From assembly GCF_005576615.1 (NCBI RefSeq), contig NZ_CP040330.1:2852001-2916000 (forward strand): a stretch of 64,000 nt of DNA. The letters are read 5' to 3'. Position numbers and translations under genes: made by a program. Of this stretch, positions 43,006-50,708 are shown one piece after another. How positions within the stretch are numbered: the stretch's first letter is position 1; every line of letters starts with the position of its first letter. The notes beneath the pieces were generated by a model. That model did no database searches, was not told the origin of the DNA, and saw only the letters and a program-made list of their open reading frames with translations. This stretch comes from Natrinema versiforme (GTDB taxonomy: Archaea > Halobacteriota > Halobacteria > Halobacteriales > Natrialbaceae).

Positions 43006-43824
43006 TCAGAGAGCCGGAACGCCGAATAGGAGCGTGAACGCAGCGGCACCGAGCAACACGACGCCCAGCGCGACGGCGACGTCGTCACCGTCGGGGGCCA
43101 GTCGCTCGAGCGAGACGACGAGCGTCAGGCCGACCATCACGAGGGGGTTCATCGTTCCCAGAACGACCATGAGCGCGAACAGCGGCCACGTACAACCGAT
43201 GCAGTTGACGGCGTATCGGACGCCGTCGCGGGCCATCCGAGCGAGTTCGGGGCGGTGTGGGGCCGACTGGCGGCAGCCACACCGCGCGAGGAGGTCGCGT
43301 TTCAGCGACGTGAACTGGTAGCCGCCGGCGAACGCGAGCGAGCCACCGATACCGACGACGCTGGCGTCGACACCCAGCACCGACGCGGTCAGCAGGCCGC
43401 GGATCGAGAGCAGATACTCGACCGCCAGCGGGACTGCGCCGACCAGCGTCCAGACGAGGCCGTACGCGCCGAGGAACGCGGCGATCGAGGGCAGGAAGAC
43501 GGACGGTGAGTCACACAGTTCGTCACGGTGGCGGCGGACGACCGGCACGAGCGACGGGAGCATCATCGCCAGCATCATCGTTCCCCACATGAGCAGGTAC
43601 GCGACGAGACCGGTGAGGCCGTTCGCCGTCGCCAGCGCCTCGGGAACGCCGGGCGCACGCATCGGGGCCTCGAGGCCGGCAGGGGCCGGTCCCAGTCCGG
43701 GGAGCCACCCCTCGAAGAGGACGAGCCACAGCAGGGCGGACAGCGAGAGGACGAACGCGTCCGCGACCGGGAACGCGTCGAAATCGATACGATCACTGCA
43801 CGGAAGTGAATTATCGAGAACCAT
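43006..43824 (-). CDS. DUF2182 integral membrane protein
   Basis: A 272-residue polytopic membrane protein of the DUF2182 family. It has about six hydrophobic segments, with the hallmark MWGTMMLAMMLPSLVPVVRRHRDEL, YQFTSLKRDLLARCGCRQ, and VNCIGCTWPLFALMVVLGTMNPLVM, where paired cysteines (CGC and CIGC) could bind a metal. The family is thought to bind or handle metal, but the function is unproven. It is downstream of the beta-propeller gene on the same strand, separated by about 80 bp. Confidence 0.82.
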   Translation of the reverse strand: MVLDNSLPCSDRIDFDAFPVADAFVLSLSALLWLVLFEGWLPGLGPAPAGLEAPMRAPGVPEALATANGLTGLVAYLLMWGTMMLAMMLPSLVPVVRRHRDELCDSPSVFLPSIAAFLGAYGLVWTLVGAVPLAVEYLLSIRGLLTASVLGVDASVVGIGGSLAFAGGYQFTSLKRDLLARCGCRQSAPHRPELARMARDGVRYAVNCIGCTWPLFALMVVLGTMNPLVMVGLTLVVSLERLAPDGDDVAVALGVVLLGAAAFTLLFGVPAL

Positions 43825-43904
43825 TGGGACGTGGCGGGGCGGTCAGCGGGCGATCCGGAAACGGCACCGAAGGCGATAGTCGCCGTGATACTCGCGGTCG
43901 CGGG

Positions 43905-45179
43905 TTACGAGCTCCCGTCACGGTCGCTCGAGCGAGCGCGCCGATCGCGCTCGAGGATGGCACCGCCGGCACCGACGGCGACGTCGACGGAAACCGTCGC
44001 CAGCCCGTCGTCGACATCGTCGCTCGAGCGGGCGAGCGCGAGTCCGCGAAGCGACTGTTCGGTGGGGGCCTCGAGTCGGGTCCAGCGGACGCTCTTGTCG
44101 CGTTCGTAGATCCGGCCGCCGGTGGCGACCGCGACCGCGTCCGTCCCGACCGATCGGATCGCCTGCAGCGCGCCCTGTCCGACGTGCAGCGGCGTCCAGT
44201 TCTCACAGTGGGGATCGTACCGGTAGGCGATGCCGTCGGCACCGGCGATGAACACGGAGTCCGTGCCGGCCCAGACGTCCTGGAAGTCGACCTGTGCGTT
44301 CCGGACGCCGATCCGGTCCCACTCCTCGGGGTCGCTGTCGGTGGGTTCGGTGTCCGCCGGCTGGTCATCTCTGGATCCGGAATCCGTCGTGTCCTCGGCG
44401 GCCGTAGTATCGTCCGCAGCCTCGCTCGAGGGGTCGGAATCGTCCGAGTCGCCGTCCGCGGGTTCGGAGTAGGCGCCGCCGCTGGTGTCGACGGCGTAGA
44501 ACCCGTCCGGCCCCGCGGTCAGGCCGGGAATCGTCGACCCGCCGCCGGGTTTGACCACCTCGCCCCAGACCGGACAGCCGTCTTCGACGGCGCAGTCGAG
44601 CACCTCTCCGGACCCGTTGGCGACCCGGACTCGCTCCTCGCCGGTCTTCCCGGTGACGGCGATGGCCTCCCACGTGCTCGTCTTCTCCATCGGCGCCGAG
44701 TAGTCGCTGAGGTGGCCGTCGGCCACGTCGTAGTAGCCGAGCGCACCGCTGTCGCCGGCGAACCAGAGCCGACAGCCGTCGTCGGTCGTCGCGATGGACC
44801 GGAGGGTGTTCTCCGAGACGCCCGGCCCGCGCTCCAAGAGGATCCGCCACCCGTCGGGAGCCCGGTGGAGCAGGAGGCCGCCTTCGCCGCAGGCGTACGG
44901 ACCGTCCTGCCCGTGGACGACGCCGTGGAGGGTCCGCGACGTCGGCGATTCGACGGCCTCCCAGCCGCTTCGATCGCCGTCATCCCGGTCGTCACGGCTC
45001 CGGTCGGTGGCGCTCGAGTCGGGTTGCATTTCGGCGTCGAGATCACCTCCGTCGGCTCGCCGGTCCGCCGCGTCGTCACCGCTCTCGTCCCCTCCGTCGT
45101 CGCGCCCGTCCGTCGCCGGGCCGACGCGCTGGAGCCAGTCGAGCGCATCCGTCAGCGACTCGTCGAGGCGGTCGATCAC
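43905..45179 (-). CDS. Cytoplasmic beta-propeller-like protein, GTGA-coupled to GDH-like gene
   Basis: A 424-residue protein. It starts at GTG (MIDRLDESLTDALDWLQRVG) with no signal peptide, then an acidic linker of about 60 residues, then repeats of propeller type (DGPYACGEGGLLLHRA, LWFAGDSGALGYYDVADGHLSDYSAPMEKTSTWEAI, VFIAGADGIAYRYDP). It is clearly homologous to the exported protein at 56199-57170. An acidic insert separates two halves. The start overlaps the GDH-like stop by 4 bp (GTGA), so the two are co-translated. A scaffold or partner of the GDH-like protein is the best guess. Confidence 0.75.
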   Translation of the reverse strand: MIDRLDESLTDALDWLQRVGPATDGRDDGGDESGDDAADRRADGGDLDAEMQPDSSATDRSRDDRDDGDRSGWEAVESPTSRTLHGVVHGQDGPYACGEGGLLLHRAPDGWRILLERGPGVSENTLRSIATTDDGCRLWFAGDSGALGYYDVADGHLSDYSAPMEKTSTWEAIAVTGKTGEERVRVANGSGEVLDCAVEDGCPVWGEVVKPGGGSTIPGLTAGPDGFYAVDTSGGAYSEPADGDSDDSDPSSEAADDTTAAEDTTDSGSRDDQPADTEPTDSDPEEWDRIGVRNAQVDFQDVWAGTDSVFIAGADGIAYRYDPHCENWTPLHVGQGALQAIRSVGTDAVAVATGGRIYERDKSVRWTRLEAPTEQSLRGLALARSSDDVDDGLATVSVDVAVGAGGAILERDRRARSSDRDGSS

Positions 45180-46459
45180 CGCACCACCTCGTGAGCCGCC
45201 GCGACCCGCGAGACGCCGACGCTGTAGGCCGCTTCCCGCCAGCTCAGATCACACCGCTCGCGGCGCTCTCGCACGTCGTCGACCGCGTCCGCGAGCGCGT
45301 AGTCGAACTCGTTTGTCACACGGGCCTCGCTCGAGCGGTCGCGGCCGACGCTCTCGACCCACTCGAGGTGGGCCGCGATCATCGTCCCGGCCGTCGCCAG
45401 CACGTCGGGGACGACGGCGATGCCGCGATCCTCGAGGGCGCGCTGGCCGCCGGGTGTCACGCTCCCCGTCGCGCCCTCGACGACGAGATCCGCGTGAATC
45501 GCGTCGGCGTTCTCCGCGGTCACCGCCGTCGCGGGCTCCGCGAGGACCAGCACGTCGACGTCCCGCTCGAGGACGTTTTGTGTCCCGGTCATCGTTCCGT
45601 CGTCGTACTCGGCGAGCGTCCCCGGTCGCTGGAGATAGCTGGGGGCGAGGTCCGTGTCGAGGCCGGTCTCGTCGTCGGGAGCGGTCAGCCCCGCTCGATC
45701 GCTACACATCGCGACGACGGTCCCGCCGCGGAACTCGAGCAGGCGAGCGGCCGTCGCGCCGAGGGGGCCGGTGCCGTAGACGGCGATCGTCGCGTCGGAC
45801 AGCGGCCGGTCGTGGTCGGCCTCGAGGACGTCACGGGTCACGCGGGCGACGCTCTGCCCGCTCGCCCGGGAGATCTCTTGAAAGCCGCCGATGGCCGGCG
45901 GCTTGCCGGCGACCGTCGCGTTGTGCGGGCCGTCGACGCGGTCGGCGACGGCGTCGGCGAACCGCGCCATCGTTCGCTCGTCGGTCCCGACGTTCGGGAC
46001 GAAGACGTCGCTGTCGGGTCCGACGCCGGTGACGCGGGCCACGTAGGCTCGAGTGAGTCGGACGCGTTCGTCCCGCGAGAGCGTCGCCGGATCGACCGCG
46101 ACGCCGCCCGCCGCGCCGCCGAAGGGGACGCCCGCGAGCGCGGCGCTGACGGTCGTCGCGGCCGCGAGTCCGGCACAGTCGTCGCCGCGCAGTTCGGAGG
46201 TGTACCGGTGTGGCCCGACGAAGGGGCCGCGAGCGCGGTCGTGGCGCACGCGGTAGCCGTCACAGACGCCGAGCGTGCCGTCGTCGCGTTCGAACTGGAC
46301 CGTGATCCGCTGGCAGTGGTGCGGGTGCAGGAGTCGCTGCTCGATCTCGTCGGGAAGCGAGAGCCGACGCGCGGCGGTCGTCGCGTACGTCCACGGGGCG
46401 TCGAGATCGGGGTCTGTTCGACTGCGTTCGTCGCTGGAGAAATCTGTATCTGGTGTCAT
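45176..46459 (-). CDS. Glu/Leu/Phe/Val dehydrogenase-like protein lacking the catalytic residues
   Basis: A 427-residue homologue of glutamate dehydrogenases. Two domains are visible. The substrate domain includes GPFVGPHRYTSEL (80-92), where KGGIRYHP is expected, and PFGGAAGGVAVDP (112-124), where GGGKGG is expected. The Rossmann domain has IAVYGTGPLGATAARLLEF near 225-243. Compared with ordinary GDH, the three key lysines correspond to Val81, Ser105 and Ala117, and the catalytic Asp to Asn156. NAD contacts remain. It is likely a non-catalytic NAD-sensing or binding protein. ATG 46459 is chosen over 46480. The GTGA overlap links it to the beta-propeller gene. Confidence 0.82.
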   Translation of the reverse strand: MTPDTDFSSDERSRTDPDLDAPWTYATTAARRLSLPDEIEQRLLHPHHCQRITVQFERDDGTLGVCDGYRVRHDRARGPFVGPHRYTSELRGDDCAGLAAATTVSAALAGVPFGGAAGGVAVDPATLSRDERVRLTRAYVARVTGVGPDSDVFVPNVGTDERTMARFADAVADRVDGPHNATVAGKPPAIGGFQEISRASGQSVARVTRDVLEADHDRPLSDATIAVYGTGPLGATAARLLEFRGGTVVAMCSDRAGLTAPDDETGLDTDLAPSYLQRPGTLAEYDDGTMTGTQNVLERDVDVLVLAEPATAVTAENADAIHADLVVEGATGSVTPGGQRALEDRGIAVVPDVLATAGTMIAAHLEWVESVGRDRSSEARVTNEFDYALADAVDDVRERRERCDLSWREAAYSVGVSRVAAAHEVVR

Positions 46460-46485
46460 TGTCGGTCGATTACGTGCCACAACGT

Positions 46486-46514
46486 GGCCGATCGGTCGGA
46501 TCGGCCGATCGGCC
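46486..46514 (-). repeat. 10-bp inverted repeat upstream of the GDH-like gene
   Basis: GGCCGATCGG (46486-46495) and CCGATCGGCC (46505-46514) form a perfect 10-bp inverted repeat with a 9-nt spacer, lying 27-55 bp upstream of the ATG. A second short inverted repeat, GCCAC/GTGGC, spans 46476-46488. It could be an operator or leader hairpin. Confidence 0.45.
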
Positions 46515-46651
46515 CGTCAGTCGCCATCGGACCGGTCGCTCGACTCCGTCGGCGTCGAAGCGGCCGGTTCGGCTGCCCAAGCGGCTCGATCGCGGCTCCG
46601 ACGGACCGCTGTCCGTGACCGCCGCCGGGTGCCACCACGGACGGGTCGCGC

Positions 46652-47065
46652 TCACGGGAGGTCGCGAAAGAGACAGCGACGTTCCCACTCGTAGTGCTCC
46701 TCGAGACGCTCGTTGGCGCGCGTACTCGGCCGGTAGGCGTAGGTTCGACCGTCGAGGGGATGCTTCTCGACGTAGCCCTCTTCGATGAGTTCGGCCAAGT
46801 TCTGGTAGAGCCGCCCCTGCGTGATCTCCTCGTCGTAGTAGCAGTCGAGCTTGTCCTTGATGACGAGGCCGTGGGGGTTCCGGTCGGCGAGCATTCGGAT
46901 GACGAACAGTTGATCGCGCTTGAAGCCTGTCAGGTTCGTCAGCGGACGCGGATCCGCGTCGTCGGTCGTCGACCGTTGGGTCCGGTCGTCGGTATTCGAT
47001 TCGTCACTGTCGTCGGTATTCGATTCGTCACTGTCGTCGGTGTTCGTGGGGGTGTGATTGGACAT
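46652..47065 (-). CDS. PadR-like winged-helix regulator with repeated acidic N-terminus
   Basis: A 137-residue regulator. The N-terminal 40 residues are Asp/Ser/Thr repeats (DDSDESNT units). The rest is a PadR/RosR-type winged helix: LTGFKRDQLFVIRMLADRNPHGLVIKDKLDCYY, the recognition region ITQGRLYQNLAELIEEGYVEKHPLDGRTYAYRPS, then the dimer helix TRANERLEEHYEWERR. These proteins often respond to stress. It follows a tRNA-like folded element and lies in line with the respiratory-like gene cluster on the same strand. Confidence 0.8.
   Translation of the reverse strand: MSNHTPTNTDDSDESNTDDSDESNTDDRTQRSTTDDADPRPLTNLTGFKRDQLFVIRMLADRNPHGLVIKDKLDCYYDEEITQGRLYQNLAELIEEGYVEKHPLDGRTYAYRPSTRANERLEEHYEWERRCLFRDLP
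46985..47032 (-). repeat. 24-bp tandem repeat in the PadR-like gene
   Basis: Two perfect 24-bp copies (46985-47008 and 47009-47032) and a partial third encode the eight-residue unit DDSDESNT in the N-terminal tail. A multiple of three keeps the frame on expansion. Confidence 0.8.
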
Positions 47066-47076
47066 CGATTCGATAT

Positions 47077-47142
47077 CGGCGGTAGGGCCGCCGAAGCTAC
47101 GCGCGGGGATCGAACCCGCGGTCGGCCGAATCCGAGCGTAGC
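47077..47142 (-). ncRNA. tRNA-like three-way-junction element with T-arm, plus adjacent hairpin
   Basis: On the minus strand, GCTACG (47142-47137) pairs with CGTAGC (47101-47096) as a six-bp closing stem. Inside are a small hairpin (TCGG/CCGA) and a tRNA T-arm lookalike: CGCGGG, loop TTCGATC, CCCGCG (47120-47102). The loop fits the tRNA B-box pattern GGTTCGATCCC. Six bases later CGGCGG-loop-CCGCCG (47093-47077) makes another hairpin. There is no D-arm or anticodon arm, so it is not a tRNA. It may be a leader element, a decayed tRNA 3' end or an intercistronic structure. Function unknown. Confidence 0.5.
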
Positions 47143-47146
47143 GAAG

Positions 47147-47473
47147 TTAGGGGCCGTATTCCTTCCGGTGCTCGCGGTAGAGCACGGCGAGGAAGGCACC
47201 GAGGGGGACGAGCCCGAGAATGACGAGCAACAGCCCGGCGACGACGGTCGCGGCCAACTGGACGCTCGCGACGAAGTACGTCAACACGGCGACCGCGCCC
47301 GCGATCAGCAGCGCCACGCTCGAGACCACGAGGCCGAAGCTCAGCTTTCGAAACTGCCACTCGAGGTTCTCCGAGCGGTTCAACAGCCGGATCAGGACGA
47401 CGACCGGCGGGATCGTCAGGGCGATCAGTTGCAGGAGCATCAGTGCGACGTCGGTGCTGACAGTGGTTGACAT
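47147..47473 (-). CDS. Small membrane protein (108 aa), three helices
   Basis: A 108-residue protein with an N-terminal hydrophobic segment (DVALMLLQLIALTIPPVVVLIRLL) and two more (LSFGLVVSSVALLIAGAVAVL; TVVAGLLLVILGLVPLGAFLAVL), ending LYREHRKEYGP. No family is recognised. It lies between the heme-copper oxidase gene and the PadR-like gene on the minus strand, and may be part of the same transcript. The upstream in-frame extension is rejected because it overlaps the oxidase gene in an arginine-rich frame. Confidence 0.65.
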   Translation of the reverse strand: MSTTVSTDVALMLLQLIALTIPPVVVLIRLLNRSENLEWQFRKLSFGLVVSSVALLIAGAVAVLTYFVASVQLAATVVAGLLLVILGLVPLGAFLAVLYREHRKEYGP

Positions 47474-47684
47474 GGATAGACTCTGGACTGGCGGGAAGGT
47501 GGGCGGACAGCGCGCAACTGCGGTCGTCGGCCGGCGATGCGACTGAACAGTCTGGTGTCGATACGTCTGTGGACGGGCTGCTATCGGTTCGGCAGAACGG
47601 GTAGCGGTCGAGACGACCGTGAGCGCCGGCCGCCGGACCGCAAACCGCACGGGCGGCGAGTCCCCGCGATCGCACGTCGGTCGT

Positions 47685-49244
47685 TCAGTCGCGATCGCGG
47701 GGACTCGACCGCCATTCGCGCGTGTGAGTGGGGCCGCTCTCGAGGTCCCATGGATCGTCGGAGGCCGGTTCGCCGACCCACAGCGATCGACCGAGATTCG
47801 CGAGAAACACAAGTTGACCGGCGGCGATGACGTACGCTCCGACGGTCGCGAGTTGCTGCAGCGGCGCGTAGGCCGCCGGATAGGTCGCGACGCGTCGGGG
47901 GAGCTGTGCGAGCCCGACGAGCAAGAGCGCGCCGAAGGTCACGGCGACCCCGACAATCGTGAGCCAGCCGTGCAGGCGGGCCAGCCCCGGCTCGAGCCGA
48001 CAGTCGGTGAGCAGGGGGAACCAGTAGTACGCGCCGGCGACGAGCGCGAGCCCGACGAACCCGGCAAGTAGCAGGTGGAAGTGCGCGACGACGTAGTAGG
48101 TGCCGGTGTAGCGGACGTTGATCGGGACGGCGGCGAGGAAGACGCCGGTGACGCCGCCGACGACGAAGAAGCCGACGGCGGAAAGCACCGCGAGCATGGG
48201 CGCGGTGTCCCGGATCGAGCCGCCCCACAGGGTGACGAGCCACGTACAGAGCTTCGCGGAACTCGGGACGGCCACCGCCAGCGTGGTGAGCATGAAGACC
48301 GTCCGAATCGACGGGCTCATCCCGGTCACGAACAGGTGGTGGCCCCAGACGGTAAACGAGACGACGCCGATCGCGAGCGTCGAGTAGACCGACGACCGGC
48401 GGCCGAACAGTCGCCGCCCGGCGAACCGCGGGAGGACGTGGCTCGCGATCCCCATCGGCGGCAGGACCAGCACGTACACCAGCGGGTGGGCGAAGAACCA
48501 GAACAGGCGTTGCCAGCCCAGCGGCCCGCCACCGCCGACGAGGAACCCGGTCCCCAGCGACCGATCGGCAAGCAGCAGGGCGACCGTCGCGGCCAGCACC
48601 GGGAACGCGACCAGCGCCATCGCGGCGGCCGTCAACACCGTCCACGTGAACGTGTCGACGTCGAGCCACCGGATCTCGCGCCGCCGCAGGACCGTGACGA
48701 CGAGGTTCGCCGCCGTCGCCGCGGTCCCGACGGCGACGAGCGCGAGCCCGACGAGGACGGCGTCGACCGCGGGGTTCGACGAGAGAAGACTCAGCGGCGG
48801 ATACAGCGTCCACCCGCTCGCGACCGGCTCGAGCCCCGCGATCCCGAGAATCCCGCCGATAGTGCCCGATCGAATCGCCAGCGCCGCCGGGACCTGCAGC
48901 CAGAACGCCCAAGCGCCGAGCAGCGGGAACGCAGTCCCGTCGGCCTCGATCAGCGGGGGGACGGCGGCGTACGCGAACCCCCAGATCGCCGGCAGCGCGA
49001 ACAGGAACAGCATCGTCAGTCCGTGGGTCGTGAAGAAGGCGTTGTAGGTCTCTGCCGTCCAGCGGTCGAGCGTCGGCGTGACGAGCGCCGTTCGGAGTAA
49101 CAGGGCGTCGAGTCCGCCCCACAGCCCCATCGCCAGCGCGAATCCGAGGTGCCACCGAGCGAGCCGTCGATGACCGACGTTCGAGAGTCCCGCCAGCGAG
49201 TCGTTCGTCCCCTCGAGCGTTCGTCTCGGCATAGACGGCGTCAT
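47685..49244 (-). CDS. Heme-copper oxidase subunit I-like protein without D-channel residues
   Basis: A 519-residue polytopic protein with about twelve helices. Metal ligands are complete: His74 (TTHGLTML) and His390 for low-spin heme, His388 for the active-site heme (VVAHFHLLL), and His253, His302 and His303 for CuB, with Tyr257 in HPLVY. The K-channel Lys331 (SSAKLCTW) and the propionate Arg pair in LPRRVATYP are kept. Family A D-channel residues are lost: HPEVY is HPLVY (Leu255), and the loop GAPDMAFPR becomes EADGTAFPL. No subunit II gene adjoins. The ATGA overlap with the MFS-like gene fixes the start at 49244. Confidence 0.87.
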   Translation of the reverse strand: MTPSMPRRTLEGTNDSLAGLSNVGHRRLARWHLGFALAMGLWGGLDALLLRTALVTPTLDRWTAETYNAFFTTHGLTMLFLFALPAIWGFAYAAVPPLIEADGTAFPLLGAWAFWLQVPAALAIRSGTIGGILGIAGLEPVASGWTLYPPLSLLSSNPAVDAVLVGLALVAVGTAATAANLVVTVLRRREIRWLDVDTFTWTVLTAAAMALVAFPVLAATVALLLADRSLGTGFLVGGGGPLGWQRLFWFFAHPLVYVLVLPPMGIASHVLPRFAGRRLFGRRSSVYSTLAIGVVSFTVWGHHLFVTGMSPSIRTVFMLTTLAVAVPSSAKLCTWLVTLWGGSIRDTAPMLAVLSAVGFFVVGGVTGVFLAAVPINVRYTGTYYVVAHFHLLLAGFVGLALVAGAYYWFPLLTDCRLEPGLARLHGWLTIVGVAVTFGALLLVGLAQLPRRVATYPAAYAPLQQLATVGAYVIAAGQLVFLANLGRSLWVGEPASDDPWDLESGPTHTREWRSSPRDRD

Positions 49245-50605
49245 CGTCGATCGGAGGTGAACGCGCGTCCCAGTTCGCGCACGCCGAGCAGACCGACCGT
49301 CGTCGCGACGGTGAAGGCCACGACGGGATCGATCGCGTACAGGAGTCCGCCGAGCAGCGGCGCGGGAACAACGGCGACCCGGACCGCCGTCCGGATTTCG
49401 CCGGGGAGCCGCGGGCCGGGAACCGGGCTCGCTCGCCCGCTCGAGCCGACGGTCGGCCGGAGCGGCTCGATGGCGGTGCGACAGCCGAGCAGGCCGAAGA
49501 GGGCGGCGACGACAGCGGCGTTGGCCGGTGCCGCAACGAGCGCCATCGGGAGCAGCGAGAGCGCCGCGAGGCCGACGGCGAGGAGCGCTCGGCGATCGAC
49601 GCGCGAAGCGAGCGCGGGGAACGCGACCGCGCCGAGGGTCGCGCCGGCGGCTTCGACGAGGACGAACAGCCCGAAGACGGCGGCCGGCGCGAGCGAGAGG
49701 CCGCCGACCGAGAGGGCGATCGGCCGGTAGTCGACGACCAGCAGGATCAGAAACGGCGAAATGCCGGCGATCGCGACCCGGACGACCGCGTCGCCGATAA
49801 CGGCCCACCGGCGGCGGTCGGGCAACCGCGAGACGGCGCTTCGAACGACCGTGATCGACGGGTCGGACTCGGTCGTCGCGCCGCCCTCTCGGTCATCGCT
49901 CGCCGCTCCGCCGCCGGAGAGCGGCGATCGGTCGCCGAGGGTGCCGAGCGCGATCGCGCCGACGATGGCGACCGCAGCGCCGGTCGCTGCGACGAGCGCG
50001 AAGCCGGTCCGGACGGTATCGGCGCTCGCGACGGCCGTCGTCGCGAACGTCGCTGCGGCGACGACGCCGAGCGCCCCGAGGACGACCGGCGTTCGCCGAT
50101 CAGAGCCGACGGCTCGAGTCGGGGAGCAGTCGCGGTCTTCGTCGGCTGCCGTCGACGGCGAACTCGTCACCCGGGTGTCGACCGGCCAGAAACCGCGTGC
50201 AGGCCCCCGAACGTGCCACGCCTGCAGGAGCGCGACGCCGATCGCGAGCCAGCCGAGCGCCGAGAGCGGCGTTCCCAACAGCGTATCGAGCGCCGGCGAC
50301 CCCGCCCACGCCAGCAGGCCGACCGCGGCGAGCAGCGCCGACAGCACCGCGACCGCCCTCGCCTCGAGCGGCGTCGAATCGCCGCCGATCGGTCCGCTCG
50401 AGTACTCGGTCGCGGCGACGGCGATCCCGAGGCCGAGGGTCACCAGCGAGCCGACGACGATCGGCCCGTAGCCGAGCGCGGACACGAACTCGGGGAGGTA
50501 GCGTTCGGCCAGGCGAATCAGCCCGTGGGTCGACACGAGGGTCGCGAGGCAGACGAGTCGGACCGGATCGCTCCGTTCGACGGGGTCTATCGAGTGTTGA
50601 GTCAT
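49241..50605 (-). CDS. MFS-like membrane transporter
   Basis: A 454-residue polytopic protein with about twelve hydrophobic segments in two groups, separated by a hydrophilic Asp/Ser/Arg-rich loop in the middle. It begins ERSDPVRLVCLATLVSTHGLIRLAERYL and has ALAAVGFALVAATGAA-like helices. The exact MFS signature between helices 2 and 3 is not clear, so assignment rests on topology. It ends with TGA overlapping the oxidase start (ATGA), so the two are translationally coupled. Confidence 0.65.
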   Translation of the reverse strand: MTQHSIDPVERSDPVRLVCLATLVSTHGLIRLAERYLPEFVSALGYGPIVVGSLVTLGLGIAVAATEYSSGPIGGDSTPLEARAVAVLSALLAAVGLLAWAGSPALDTLLGTPLSALGWLAIGVALLQAWHVRGPARGFWPVDTRVTSSPSTAADEDRDCSPTRAVGSDRRTPVVLGALGVVAAATFATTAVASADTVRTGFALVAATGAAVAIVGAIALGTLGDRSPLSGGGAASDDREGGATTESDPSITVVRSAVSRLPDRRRWAVIGDAVVRVAIAGISPFLILLVVDYRPIALSVGGLSLAPAAVFGLFVLVEAAGATLGAVAFPALASRVDRRALLAVGLAALSLLPMALVAAPANAAVVAALFGLLGCRTAIEPLRPTVGSSGRASPVPGPRLPGEIRTAVRVAVVPAPLLGGLLYAIDPVVAFTVATTVGLLGVRELGRAFTSDRR

Positions 50606-50708
50606 GGGTACTGGAACAGGGGAATGGGGTCGCGGCCGTCTCGCGGCGACGGTCAGCGACGGCTGCGGCGGCGTCGACGCGGCGGGATCGGTCGCAGAAC
50701 GGTCAGCG

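Noticed and set aside
47096-47142. A complete tRNA gene on the minus strand
   Set aside because: Only a T-arm and a closing stem are present. There is no D-arm, no anticodon arm and only 16 nt between the stem and T-arm.
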